From contig NZ_CP069396.1 of NCBI RefSeq assembly GCF_016887565.1, positions 4,677,001 to 4,741,000 of the forward strand: a stretch of DNA of 64,000 nucleotides. Direction: 5' to 3'. Of the stretch, positions 8,511 through 17,770 are shown piece after piece; the stretch's first letter is position 1, and every line of letters begins with the position of its first letter. A model generated the notes under the pieces. That model made no database searches and was not told where the DNA came from. It worked only from the letters and a program-made list of their open reading frames with translations. Position numbers and translations under genes: made by a program. Source of the stretch: Archangium violaceum (lineage in GTDB: Bacteria; Myxococcota; Myxococcia; Myxococcales; Myxococcaceae).

Positions 8511-11500
8511 TCAAGGTGATGTGCTGCGTGATCGGCGCCGCGCCCCCAGCGCTACCAGGAGCAGCCACCCCGCCAACAGGGGTCCTCCTCCTCGGGCGGC
8601 ACTGGAGCAACCCCCGCCTTCTCCCTCGAGCAGCTGGACCTTTCCATGCAGCTCGATGGAGAGATCCGTCACCTGCTCGTCCTGCAGGCGCAGCCGGAGC
8701 TCGCCCTTGACCTCTCCGACCTTCCTCGGATGGAACGTCACGAGCAACGTGGTGGTACCCGCTGGGGGGATTTCCGTGACCTGTTCGACTGCTTCCACTG
8801 AGAAGGACTCCGGGTCGGAGACCTCTGGGAGGAGCATTCGCGCCACCACGCTGGACTGGTTGGTGATGGTGAGCACCTTCTGCTCGATCGGTTCCTGCGG
8901 CTCGATGGGCTCGTTCGGTTCGATTGGCCTCCTCAGGGTCACCAGGCCGAAATCCACCTCTGACGACTCGGCGGACAGGATGCTGGGCACCATCTCTCCC
9001 TTGAGGGTGACCCGTGCGGCCGGAACCCGGGTCTCCTCGTTCTCCGTCGACACTTCCAGCACCAGGGCCGCGGACGAGCGGGTCGTCTCCTTCGCGACAT
9101 ACGAGAGCTTCAGATAACAGAGCTCGCCCGTCCTGAGCTCGATTCCCCGTGGTCCTGGCTCCCGGCAGGACAGTGCATCGGGTTCGACGGCGAAGTCGTC
9201 TTTCCGGGCTCCCTCCAGGCCGTAGCTCTTCACGAAGATGGGCCTGTCGATGTCATTCTGGAGGGGGAATCTCACCGGCTCCTTCTTGTCGGACAGACGT
9301 TGCGTGCCGAAGTCCACCTCCCACTTGAAATTCTTGAAGCCCGAGAACGGCCCCGTCGCGACGCCGTCGAGCTCGAGCACGAGAGGCGTGTGCCTGTTCT
9401 TCGTGTAGATTTGGGCCGTGGCCTTGCGCTGACCCGCCGCCCCCTTCCTGGGTTTGAAGCTCAGCTTCAGCTCGGTGCCCCCGGTCACCGGAACCGTGAG
9501 CGGAAGCTTGCTCACGGCACTGAAGTCGAGCCCATCCGGCCCCGTGAGGGCAATCTGTGTGACCGAATCATCCACCTTCGCCGTGTTCCAGAGGTTGATC
9601 CCCTTCTCGACCTTGGTGGTGGGGCTCTCATCCATGGCACAGGTCCCGAAATCCAGGGGGGCGCCCTGGATGGCGACACCATCTTCCCCGACGAGCAAGG
9701 CCACTTCCTTGATGGATGCGTCACCCGCTCCTTCATTGGTCGTGATGGTCAGCGTTCCCATCATCCTCCCGCTCGTGGGCATCACCCTCAGCTCGATGTC
9801 CTGTTGTTGCTGCCAACCGATCGGAGGAAAGGAGCCCGCTTGGGTGCTCTGGACGTAACTCTTCGTGGAAGGAATGACGACACGAAAAGGACGTGTGACG
9901 TTGAGGTTGTTGATGACGAGAGGCGCCTTGCCATCGTTCTGCAGGGTGAGGAGCGCCTTCATCTCCTGGTAGGCCGTGCCCCCATCACCCGGCACCGCCG
10001 CACCGAAGTGGACCGACGACCGCACCGTCAGCTTCGGCCGTGTCCCCGTCCCCTTGAGGGAGACCACCACACCACCGGCGGGCTCGTACGGGTCATTGCT
10101 CGTGAAGGTGAGACTCTCCTCCACCGGCGACCCGGAGTCGGGGATGAAGGCGATCTGGAAGTCGAAGAAATTGGAGACGTTCGTTGCTTGAATAGGAATG
10201 ATCATGGGCCAGCCACCCGGGGGATCCTTGACCAGGAAGTGGGCGCTCGGTGTGGGCTTGTTGACCCGCAGGGGCGACGAGCCCGTGTTCGTGATGCGCA
10301 GGGAGAGAGTCCCGGTCTGCCCGATGGGGACCTCACCAAAACCGAGCGTCCGGGTCTCGAAGATCGCCTTCGCGGCCGCGCCCCACCCGGACAGGAGCAC
10401 CTTGGTCTTTCCCGAGGAATCGACATTGCTGCTCGTCGCGTTCGACGTGATCTCGAGATCCGCGGTGACGGCGGCCAGGCTGTCGGGCGTGAAGGTGATG
10501 GGGAGCTTCTCCTCGCCTCCAGCGGGGATGTACATGGGCCAGCCCGTTCTACCCAGCATGAAGATGGTTCCAGTGGACCCTTTGAGGTTGGTGATGTTGA
10601 TGCTGTTGATCCGGAGTGTGGACTTGCCTTCGTTGGTGAGGGTGAGATCCATTTTGCCTGGCTTGCCCACCTCCACGGCATCGAAGGGCAGATCCGGCGA
10701 GACTTTCAGCAGCGCGGTCGCGCCCAGGCCCTGGAGCGGGATGAGCTTGGTGCGGGCTATCTTGGTCGTGTACCCCTGGTACACGATGACCAGGGAGCCC
10801 GAGTAGTTCCTGTCCACGGTGGTTGGCTTGAACTGGACCTCGACCTCGCGATCATCTCCGGGTGCGACCAGCTGGTTCGCATAGGTGCCGACCAGGGAGA
10901 ACTCGGGCGTCCCGTTCTTGGTGCCAACGCTGACGAGCTGGAGCGTTTCGGAGGCGCCCGTGTCGTTGGTGATGCGGATCTTCATGGAAGCGGTTTCGGC
11001 GATCCGCTGGGCTTTGAAGTCGACCTTGTCGCTCGGGTTGAAGCTGACGGACGAGGTTCCGCTCAGCTTGAGCTGCGGTGAAGTGAGTGGCGTGCTGGAG
11101 TTGCTCGCGTAGAACTGGAGCGTCGCTTCCTTATAGCCTGGACTGCTGGGGTTGAAGGTGACACCGAACTTGATGGAATCCCCCGGGTTCATGGTCCGTG
11201 GCGGGTTCAATCCCTGGACCTTGAAGGGGGCCGAGTCGCTGGCGGGGGCGATCTTCTCCAACGTGAGAGGCGCATCCCCGATGTTCTTCAGGGTCACTTC
11301 CTGGGTGGTCTCGGTACCCGGTTCCTGGATGCCGAAGGACAGGTTCGGGGACGCGGGCTCGGTGATGGACAGCTCTGGAGCGACGGCCGTGCCACTGAGC
11401 GTCACGGCGGTAATCGTCTCGATGGCATTGCTCGTGAGCTGGAGGGTCCTGTTCCACTGCTGCTTGCTGCCCGGGTTGAAGGACACCGTCACGGTCCTGC

Positions 11501-13124
11501 TCTCGTCGGGGGGGATGTCCACCGGGAGGCCCGTGACGGAGTAGGGGACCAGCGAGCTCGCGGCCACTTCGTAGACCTTGACGGGCAGCGCGGTGGGGTT
11601 CGTGAGGACGAGAGTCTTCTCCTGGGGGGTGGTTCCCACCTCCTGCTCGTCGAATGAGATCGAGGTGGCCGATAGAGTGATCCGGGTCCTTACGACCTCT
11701 CCGTGGAGCGGGATGATCCTCGTGGATGCTCCGCTGCTCAGGGTGAGCTGTCCGAGCAACGGACCGGAGGCCGTGCCGCTGGAGGGGCTCGAGGTCAGGA
11801 CCAGCTCCTGGATATCTCCTGGAGACAGGGGGAACGGGCCCGTGGGGGTGACCGTGAAGGCGGAGGGAACCGTGGCGGTGACGCTCAGTGCCTTCGACCC
11901 GGTATTCTTGACGGAGACCTTCTTCGTTTCGACCTGGCCCGGTGCCTGCTTGGGGAAGTCGACCGACAGGGGCTCGACCGTGAGTGGTGAGGTTCGCACG
12001 CCATCACCGGTGAGCACGATGGAGTCGGGCGAGCTCTTGCTATTGCTGACGAGCTGGAGCGTTGCCTGATGAGGGCCCGTCGTCGTGGGAGTGAACCTCA
12101 CCGAGAGGAGCCGCTCCTGTCCCGGTTCCAGGCTGAAACCCCCGCTCGGGCTCACGACGAAAGGTGTCCCGGAGTCCGGAGCCCCCTGGATCGAAAGGGA
12201 ATCGATGGTGAGTGGAGCCCCGCCCTCGTTGGTGAGCTTCACCTGCTGGGGCTCACTGCTGGACCCCACCTCCTGCTCGGCGAAGGCGAGAGCGGTGGAG
12301 CTCGACACGAGCTTGGGAACCGGGGTGCGGAAACCCGAGAGTGGAACCTTGGTGGAGGGTGAGCACGGATCGTCGCTGTCGATGAGCAGGGTGTCCGTGA
12401 AGAAAGGCTCGCTGGAAGAGGAGGGAGGGGCGAAGGTCACCACCAGGTTCGCGGTATCTCCAGGCCCCAGCGCCGTCTTCGAGAGTTCCGCGGAGAACGC
12501 GGAGGTGACGGGGCGCAGGGCGAGGGAGTTCAACGGCTCGTTCCCGTCGTTCTTCAAGCGCACCGTGCGCTGGAATGGGGACTCCAGAGTGCCCGCGTCC
12601 CCGGGAGTGCCCGCGTCGGTCATCTCCCCCGTCAGACTCAAGGTGAGGGCGGGAGGGGACAGTTCGAGACGGGGCCCCGTGCCCTTGCCAGAGAGGGGAA
12701 TCTCGAGGGGACTCGGCGCGTCACTGAAGACCTTGAGGTACCCGGAGTGGTGGGCGGGAGTCCGGGGACTGAATTTCACCAGGAAGTGCACCTTCTCCCC
12801 GGGAGCCAGGAGGAAGGGAGTGAACGACAGGTCCTTCTTCGTGCCGGCTTCGTCCTGGATGGCCGTCAACACGAACGGTTCGGTCGCTTCGGCGAAGCCA
12901 ATCTTCCGGGAGGAGGCATCCTCGTTGTACACCGTGATCTTCTGCTCGGTGCTCGAGCCGCACACCGCCTGATCGGGGAAGAGCGTGTTGTTGCTCGTGA
13001 GCTCGGAGATCCGCAGCGAGACCGCCTCGGGCTTCGCTCCTCCGGTGGTCGAGGGTGGCGGAGACACGTCACAGGCCGCGAGCAGGCAGAAGGCCATCAG
13101 GAGCAGGGGATGGAAACGTTTCAT
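8511..13124 (-). CDS. Very large ASH/choice-of-anchor-D repeat lipoprotein with MYXO-CTERM tail
   Basis: 1537 aa. It begins with a lipoprotein signal (MKRFHPLLLMAFCLLAAC, lipobox LLAAC, lipidated Cys near 19). At least ten Ig-like repeats of about 100-120 aa follow, of the ASPM-SPD2-Hydin/choice-of-anchor D kind (recurring patterns such as FGxQxxGTxxxxxVTLKNxGxxPL and GDSIKFGVTFNPSSPG). The tail GGGCSS-x-hydrophobic segment-RRRSRS is a MYXO-CTERM sorting signal. Lipid anchor and C-terminal anchor in one protein is unusual. Start supported by AGAGG 8 nt upstream of the ATG. It is the last unit of the T6SS island and has its own copy of the island operator at 13241-13279, so it is presumably co-regulated with the T6SS. 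Role unknown; surface scaffold or adhesin is a guess. Confidence 0.85.
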   Translation of the reverse strand: MKRFHPLLLMAFCLLAACDVSPPPSTTGGAKPEAVSLRISELTSNNTLFPDQAVCGSSTEQKITVYNEDASSRKIGFAEATEPFVLTAIQDEAGTKKDLSFTPFLLAPGEKVHFLVKFSPRTPAHHSGYLKVFSDAPSPLEIPLSGKGTGPRLELSPPALTLSLTGEMTDAGTPGDAGTLESPFQRTVRLKNDGNEPLNSLALRPVTSAFSAELSKTALGPGDTANLVVTFAPPSSSSEPFFTDTLLIDSDDPCSPSTKVPLSGFRTPVPKLVSSSTALAFAEQEVGSSSEPQQVKLTNEGGAPLTIDSLSIQGAPDSGTPFVVSPSGGFSLEPGQERLLSVRFTPTTTGPHQATLQLVSNSKSSPDSIVLTGDGVRTSPLTVEPLSVDFPKQAPGQVETKKVSVKNTGSKALSVTATVPSAFTVTPTGPFPLSPGDIQELVLTSSPSSGTASGPLLGQLTLSSGASTRIIPLHGEVVRTRITLSATSISFDEQEVGTTPQEKTLVLTNPTALPVKVYEVAASSLVPYSVTGLPVDIPPDESRTVTVSFNPGSKQQWNRTLQLTSNAIETITAVTLSGTAVAPELSITEPASPNLSFGIQEPGTETTQEVTLKNIGDAPLTLEKIAPASDSAPFKVQGLNPPRTMNPGDSIKFGVTFNPSSPGYKEATLQFYASNSSTPLTSPQLKLSGTSSVSFNPSDKVDFKAQRIAETASMKIRITNDTGASETLQLVSVGTKNGTPEFSLVGTYANQLVAPGDDREVEVQFKPTTVDRNYSGSLVIVYQGYTTKIARTKLIPLQGLGATALLKVSPDLPFDAVEVGKPGKMDLTLTNEGKSTLRINSINITNLKGSTGTIFMLGRTGWPMYIPAGGEEKLPITFTPDSLAAVTADLEITSNATSSNVDSSGKTKVLLSGWGAAAKAIFETRTLGFGEVPIGQTGTLSLRITNTGSSPLRVNKPTPSAHFLVKDPPGGWPMIIPIQATNVSNFFDFQIAFIPDSGSPVEESLTFTSNDPYEPAGGVVVSLKGTGTRPKLTVRSSVHFGAAVPGDGGTAYQEMKALLTLQNDGKAPLVINNLNVTRPFRVVIPSTKSYVQSTQAGSFPPIGWQQQQDIELRVMPTSGRMMGTLTITTNEGAGDASIKEVALLVGEDGVAIQGAPLDFGTCAMDESPTTKVEKGINLWNTAKVDDSVTQIALTGPDGLDFSAVSKLPLTVPVTGGTELKLSFKPRKGAAGQRKATAQIYTKNRHTPLVLELDGVATGPFSGFKNFKWEVDFGTQRLSDKKEPVRFPLQNDIDRPIFVKSYGLEGARKDDFAVEPDALSCREPGPRGIELRTGELCYLKLSYVAKETTRSSAALVLEVSTENEETRVPAARVTLKGEMVPSILSAESSEVDFGLVTLRRPIEPNEPIEPQEPIEQKVLTITNQSSVVARMLLPEVSDPESFSVEAVEQVTEIPPAGTTTLLVTFHPRKVGEVKGELRLRLQDEQVTDLSIELHGKVQLLEGEGGGCSSAARGGGPLLAGWLLLVALGARRRSRSTSP

Positions 13125-13156
13125 CGGTTACCTCTTCTGGGCATGGGAAGGGCGTC

Positions 13157-13186
13157 CGCGTGTCATGGGCATGGGCATGACACGCG
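13157..13186. repeat. Perfect 11-bp inverted repeat in the leader of the ASH lipoprotein gene
   Basis: CGCGTGTCATG (13157-13167) and CATGACACGCG (13176-13186) around an 8-bp loop. It lies 33-62 bp upstream of the ATG, between the operator palindrome and the start codon, so it would form a stable mRNA leader hairpin or bind a dimeric protein. A GGGAGT micro-repeat adjoins it (13187-13207). Confidence 0.6.
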
Positions 13187-13240
13187 TGGGAGTGGGAGTG
13201 GGAGTGGTTGGGAATTGAAGCCTGTCTGGAGTTGCCCCGC

Positions 13241-13279
13241 TGTGACCCGTCTCATGCGGAGGGGGTGAGATGGGTCACG
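13241..13279 (-). promoter_or_regulatory. Island operator palindrome 1 (upstream of ASH lipoprotein gene)
   Basis: Arms TGTGACCCGTCTCA and TGAGATGGGTCACG with an 11-bp spacer; the arms pair at 12 of 14 positions. Located 117 bp upstream of the start at 13124. Same architecture as the copies at 20132, 26900, 29614, 33798 and 36771. Confidence 0.7.
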
Positions 13280-13297
13280 ATCCTCGAGGGGGCGGCG

Positions 13298-13771
13298 TCA
13301 GGATTTGGCCGGCGCGGGGGCGGCGGGTGCTTCCGGTGCCGCCTTGGCCTCTTCCCTGGGAGGTTCCGCGGGGGCCGCCCCCGTCTGGATGCGGCCCTCG
13401 AGCAGCTCGACGTCGAGCGAGGGCGGAAGGGGCGTGTTGAGGAATTCCTGCCACGTGCCGTCGGGAGCGGTGAAGAGGAAGGAGACGGCCAGGGGCGACT
13501 CCGGGGGAACCTTCACCTGGAGCCGCCGCAGCGTGCCCGGATAGATGATCTCCGAGTGGAGCACGTTCGGGTCGGACTGGAAGGCGCGGGCGGAAACCTC
13601 GGCATAGGACTCGACGGCGTACTGCGTGGGGTCCACCTTGCGCACGAGCATGTAGAGGGGGCGGCCCTGGTTGGTGCCAGGGGGCGCCTTGATGCGCAGT
13701 TGGAGCGTGGCCGGCTGGCAGGCGGTGAGCAGCAGCGGCACGACGGAGCAGAACAGGAACTGGCGTTTCAT
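13298..13771 (-). CDS. tssJ: T6SS outer-membrane lipoprotein TssJ-like
   Basis: A 157-aa lipoprotein with signal MKRQFLFCSVVPLLLTAC (lipobox LLTAC). The small beta-rich body contains LRIKAPPGTNQGRPLYMLVRK and FLFTAPDGTWQEF, fitting the transthyretin-like fold of TssJ/SciN, followed by an Ala/Pro/Glu-rich tail. Its ATG overlaps the tssM stop codon by 4 bp (ATGA), indicating translational coupling. TssJ anchors the TssJ-TssL-TssM membrane complex to the outer membrane, and the direct pairing with tssM supports the call. Sequence similarity of TssJ proteins is weak, so context carries much of the weight. Confidence 0.75.
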   Translation of the reverse strand: MKRQFLFCSVVPLLLTACQPATLQLRIKAPPGTNQGRPLYMLVRKVDPTQYAVESYAEVSARAFQSDPNVLHSEIIYPGTLRRLQVKVPPESPLAVSFLFTAPDGTWQEFLNTPLPPSLDVELLEGRIQTGAAPAEPPREEAKAAPEAPAAPAPAKS

Positions 13772-16700
13772 TGCGGCACCTCCCGGAAAGGGGTCCAGGG
13801 CTCGCCCTTGAGACCGAAGCGCAGCTCCAGGGCGTACTGGGTGTTCTCGGCGTCTCGTCCACGCAGGCTCCACAGCCGTTGTTGCTCTTCCGTGGGCAGG
13901 GATTCCTCGAGCAGGCGGAAGCAGCTCCATGCGGAGTGCTTCCTCCCCTCCATCGAGAAGTACTGGACGGACTGCTGCTCGGGCGAGCGCACCTCCAGCA
14001 TGAGCGAGGCGGTCTGTTGGTCCCACCAGTCGAGCGGGAACGCCTGCCAGGTGGGGCTCTGGTTGTAGGCGAAGGCCGTGGTCTTGCCACACTTGAGCGA
14101 GCCCCGCGTGACGTAGCTGCCGGGTAGGGGCTCGGCGGGCAGGGGGAGGGGCATGACCTGGAGCATGAGCGGGCGGGGGCGGCCCTCGGCGTCCCAGAGC
14201 ACCCGTGACAGCCGGGAGAGCCGGCTGAGCGTGGGCAGCAGGTTCTCGGGCACGGTGAGCCGCTCGCGCAGCGCTCCGCGCACCACCCACTCCGTGCCGC
14301 GCTCCTCGCACACGGGAGAGAGCACCCGGTCCACGAAGGCCCAGAACACGCCATCCTGACGGCGCAGGATGTCCAGGTCACCCGGTTCCACCTCCTGGGT
14401 GGCCTGGGGGTTGAACGGGTAGCGGTCCATCAGGGGCCGCAGCATGCGTTCCCAGGTGATGTCCCACTGCTGTTGCAGGGTCCACTCGACCTCCTGTTGT
14501 CCCAGCTCCCGCACCGCCAGGAAGGGCTGGCGGAAGGGCTGGCGCAACTCCCCGATGATGCCCTGCTGGTCCAGCCAGGCATCCACCTTGCGGAGGTACG
14601 AGCCCTCCTCCTCGAGCATCATCGAGAGGGCGATACGCCCCAGGGGGGTGAGCATCTCCGTGAGCTTCGCGGCGCCGCCCCCCTCCTTGCCGGGAGGGGC
14701 CGCCCCGGTGGGAGCCGGCACGGCCCGTGCGCCGCCCCGGGACACGGCATGGAGCTCGTCCGACAGCTGCGCCACCAGGGCCTGGTAGGGATTGAGGAGG
14801 GCATAGTTGCCGCTCTCGTCCGGCTTCATGACCTGCACGATGGGCTTGAAGGGGGCCACGGCGTTGCGCAGGGATTCGTAATGGGGATCCTCGAGCGGCT
14901 CGAGCGTGGCGCCCTTGGCCACGTCGCGCAGCATGTCCACCAGCTCCGAGGAGGGCTGGGTGAGGCGCGACAGCTCCTCGGAGAGCAGGCTGGGGGTGGG
15001 CGCGTCGAAGCGGTAGTTGCGCGCGCGCTGGAAGAGGCGCTGCCGGTACCGGAGCGCGAACTGGTCCACCTTGCGGCGCACGTGCTCCTGCCGCTGCGAG
15101 GCCTCCTCCACGGGCAGATCGGCGTTCTTCAACCGCTGGGTGAACTCTTCCACCAGGGGGCGGATGCGGGTGTCGAACGCCAGCCGCTCCTCGGCCACCC
15201 CGGCGGGGGATGGGCCCGAGGCCTCCTCCCCGTTCCAGGCCGAGCCGAAGGGCAGGCGGCCCGTCCTCCCGTAGTAGCGGAGGATGGCCAGGTGCATCTG
15301 GCGCGAGCTGTCCCGCGGATGGAACTCGAGCGGGCCCTGCGTCACGGTCACCTGGAAGGAGCCCTTGGTGGAGGCGCCCGGCTGCCACACCCCGTCACGC
15401 ACGAGCAGCTCGGCCACGCTCATCTTCTGCGCGGCCTTGAGACCCGCATAGAGCTCCTCCTCCATGCGCAGCACGGCGGTGAGCACCTCGCGGTTCTTGT
15501 TCATCCACTCCACCGCCAGGAGCGTGGAGGACACGCCCCTGAAGCGGCTCGTGTCGACGCGGGCCTCGGAGGCCTTGAGCAGGTCCAACGCGCGCGGCAG
15601 GGAGACGAAGATGGCGCTATCGTCGAGCCAGGCCTGGAGCCGCAGCCGCTCCTCCTGCATCGACTCCAGCTCCGTGTTCAACCAATCCATCGGCCCGGGT
15701 TCCACCGACTGGGCGCGCAGGAACTCGTCCAGGCGCTTGAGGTGGGCCTGCCAGGGCGCGAGCTGGCCCTCGCGCGAGACGGGCTCGGGGAAGGGCCAGC
15801 GGGCCCAGTCGGCCTCCGGCGTGTTGGGTGCCTGCCAGGGCTTGTCGCTGAGGACGACGTAGTCCCCCACCAGGGACTCGACCAGGTTGACGGCGGTGAG
15901 CCATGAGCGCTTGGACTCGAGGCTGGAGGCCTCGGCCGTGGAGGCCCCCTGCTGCTCCTGGCCGCCGAAGCTCGACGTGCGCCGGTTGCGCAGGCTGGAG
16001 AGGACGAACTGGCCGAGTGGCTCCTCGCGCGAGGCGTGGAGGGCGGCCAGTATGAAGACGACCTGCTCGGGACGGCACGTGTCGGGCTGCTGGTGGCAGC
16101 GCTCGAGGGCGGGACGCAGATGGGCTTCCCGGATGCCGCGCGTCAGGCGTCGGCGCAGGTCCTCGCGGGGCTCGGTGAAGCTGTAGGGCAGCAGGGGCCA
16201 GTAGCTCTTTGCCCGCTCCATTCCCTCCATGGCCTGGCCGGCGGCGAGCACCTGATCCTGCACCACGCCGCCGGACACCTCCTGGCCCTGGTCGCGCATG
16301 CGCTGCACGGTGTCCTCGAAGCGCCCCACGCGCTCCCGGGCCTGGGACAGCCGCCAAACGAAGTGGGCATAGGCGGCCAGCATGGGCAGGCTGCACGCCG
16401 CGGCCAGCATCGCGGCGCGCTTGAGGTGCGTCCGCGAATAACGCTGGTGCAGGGCCTGGGCGTCATGCGCCTCGCTGGGCACGGAGAGCACGCCGGCCGC
16501 GCGGGCCGAGGGCGAGGACAGGTACACGCGCGACAGCGTGGGAACGAAGGCGAGCGTTCCTCCCTCGAGCAGCGCGGTGGTGAAGCGGGCGAGGGCCTCG
16601 AAGGGGCCCTGCCCCTGGGAGTAGAAGCGCTCCAGGCGCTCGAAGGCGTCCACCGGCAGCGCGGTCAGTCCCAGGGCGAGGTATTTCTCCTGGGCGTGGA

Positions 16701-17454
16701 GCAGGGAGGCCACCTGGCCCTCCTCACCGCGAGGCGGCAGCGCGAAGGACAGGGGCACGTGGTGGGAGTGGAGCAGCTGGGAGAAGTCCTCGAAGCCCTC
16801 CAGCGAGTCCATGTGCGTCAGGCACAGGCGCGTCTCCACGGGGGCGCGGCGGACCTCGGCGAGCAGGTTGAGCTTGCCGCGCAGCAACTGCGCGGTGCGC
16901 CGCACCTCGTCGGGCGGAGTCTCCGCCAGCCAGCGCACGTCCAGCACGAGGATGACGAGGGCATGCTGTCCCTGGCCGAAGGTGTCCTTCCACAGCCCGC
17001 GCAGCGCCTTGCGGGCCTGGGGCGTGTCGTCCTCGAGCAGGGGGGCCGACACCTCCTGCACCACCGAGTCCGGCCCGAGGTAGAGCTTCAGCAGCGAGTC
17101 ACTCGTGTGGCTGGGGAGGAACTGGCGCGACTGCCGTTGCCAATCCACGTCCAGGGCGACGAGCTTCGACTTGCCACTGCCCGCGGGCCCGAGCACCACC
17201 GCGCACGGCAGGTCCTTCACGGCGGCGCGCTGCAACAGGGGCAGCGCGGCGAGGAACTGCTGGCGAATCCTGCGCAGCCGGTTGCCCGGCATGGGGGGCG
17301 GGGCCCCCTGGGACGTGGCCCCCCGCTGCCGCCGCCGGCGCAGCCACCAGACGAGTCCTGCCCCGGCGGCCAACAGGAGTAGTACGCCGAGTGCGAGCAG
17401 CAACCAGCCCCGGTAGGGGCTCGCGCTGGACCAGATACCGCGAAGCGTTTCCAT
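13768..17454 (-). CDS. tssM: T6SS inner-membrane protein TssM (IcmF/VasK family)
   Basis: 1228 aa, normal length for the family. First membrane span about 16-38. The cytoplasmic domain has the Walker A motif GPAGSGKS at 89-96 followed by the IcmF-type NTPase region. A second hydrophobic span at about 345-366 leads into a long periplasmic part that ends with the beta-rich C-terminal domain known to contact TssJ. A strong Shine-Dalgarno (GGAGG) precedes the ATG at 17452-17454. It is coupled to the 100-aa protein upstream (3-bp gap) and to tssJ downstream (4-bp overlap). It forms the T6SS trans-envelope channel with TssL and TssJ. Confidence 0.95.
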   Translation of the reverse strand: METLRGIWSSASPYRGWLLLALGVLLLLAAGAGLVWWLRRRRQRGATSQGAPPPMPGNRLRRIRQQFLAALPLLQRAAVKDLPCAVVLGPAGSGKSKLVALDVDWQRQSRQFLPSHTSDSLLKLYLGPDSVVQEVSAPLLEDDTPQARKALRGLWKDTFGQGQHALVILVLDVRWLAETPPDEVRRTAQLLRGKLNLLAEVRRAPVETRLCLTHMDSLEGFEDFSQLLHSHHVPLSFALPPRGEEGQVASLLHAQEKYLALGLTALPVDAFERLERFYSQGQGPFEALARFTTALLEGGTLAFVPTLSRVYLSSPSARAAGVLSVPSEAHDAQALHQRYSRTHLKRAAMLAAACSLPMLAAYAHFVWRLSQARERVGRFEDTVQRMRDQGQEVSGGVVQDQVLAAGQAMEGMERAKSYWPLLPYSFTEPREDLRRRLTRGIREAHLRPALERCHQQPDTCRPEQVVFILAALHASREEPLGQFVLSSLRNRRTSSFGGQEQQGASTAEASSLESKRSWLTAVNLVESLVGDYVVLSDKPWQAPNTPEADWARWPFPEPVSREGQLAPWQAHLKRLDEFLRAQSVEPGPMDWLNTELESMQEERLRLQAWLDDSAIFVSLPRALDLLKASEARVDTSRFRGVSSTLLAVEWMNKNREVLTAVLRMEEELYAGLKAAQKMSVAELLVRDGVWQPGASTKGSFQVTVTQGPLEFHPRDSSRQMHLAILRYYGRTGRLPFGSAWNGEEASGPSPAGVAEERLAFDTRIRPLVEEFTQRLKNADLPVEEASQRQEHVRRKVDQFALRYRQRLFQRARNYRFDAPTPSLLSEELSRLTQPSSELVDMLRDVAKGATLEPLEDPHYESLRNAVAPFKPIVQVMKPDESGNYALLNPYQALVAQLSDELHAVSRGGARAVPAPTGAAPPGKEGGGAAKLTEMLTPLGRIALSMMLEEEGSYLRKVDAWLDQQGIIGELRQPFRQPFLAVRELGQQEVEWTLQQQWDITWERMLRPLMDRYPFNPQATQEVEPGDLDILRRQDGVFWAFVDRVLSPVCEERGTEWVVRGALRERLTVPENLLPTLSRLSRLSRVLWDAEGRPRPLMLQVMPLPLPAEPLPGSYVTRGSLKCGKTTAFAYNQSPTWQAFPLDWWDQQTASLMLEVRSPEQQSVQYFSMEGRKHSAWSCFRLLEESLPTEEQQRLWSLRGRDAENTQYALELRFGLKGEPWTPFREVPQ

Positions 17455-17457
17455 GAC

Positions 17458-17760
17458 TCAGTCCTCCCTCCGGCCCATCGCGGGGCCAGGATGGCGCTGG
17501 GCGCGCGCGGCGCGCTGCAACGCCTCCAGAATGTCCTCGAGTGTGTCCAGCACCTGGTCGAGCCGGGTGCGTTGCTCCTGTTGCCGCTGGGGCGAGAGCT
17601 GCTGGCCTCCGGGCCCCGGGTGCAGCGCCGCCAGCCCCTGACGCAGCTCCTCCAGCAGCGGATCCACTCCCGCGCGCAGCGGGCCGAGCTCCGTGTCGAT
17701 GAGCCGCTCCAGGCGCTCCAACAGCGAGGGCGCCGTCTCCACGAGTGCACGTGCGTTCAT
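17458..17760 (-). CDS. Small T6SS-operon protein, coiled-coil, unknown function
   Basis: 100 aa starting MNARALVETAPSLLERLERL. It is almost entirely predicted helix with Leu/Gln/Arg heptads (two blocks around 10-45 and 55-90) and no signal or membrane segment. Lies tightly between tssL (10-bp gap) and tssM (3-bp gap), so it belongs to the same operon and probably to the membrane complex or its assembly. I do not recognise a named family. The longer upstream start (17826) would overlap tssL and is not needed. Confidence 0.65.
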   Translation of the reverse strand: MNARALVETAPSLLERLERLIDTELGPLRAGVDPLLEELRQGLAALHPGPGGQQLSPQRQQEQRTRLDQVLDTLEDILEALQRAARAQRHPGPAMGRRED

Positions 17761-17770
17761 GGCGCGGGCC

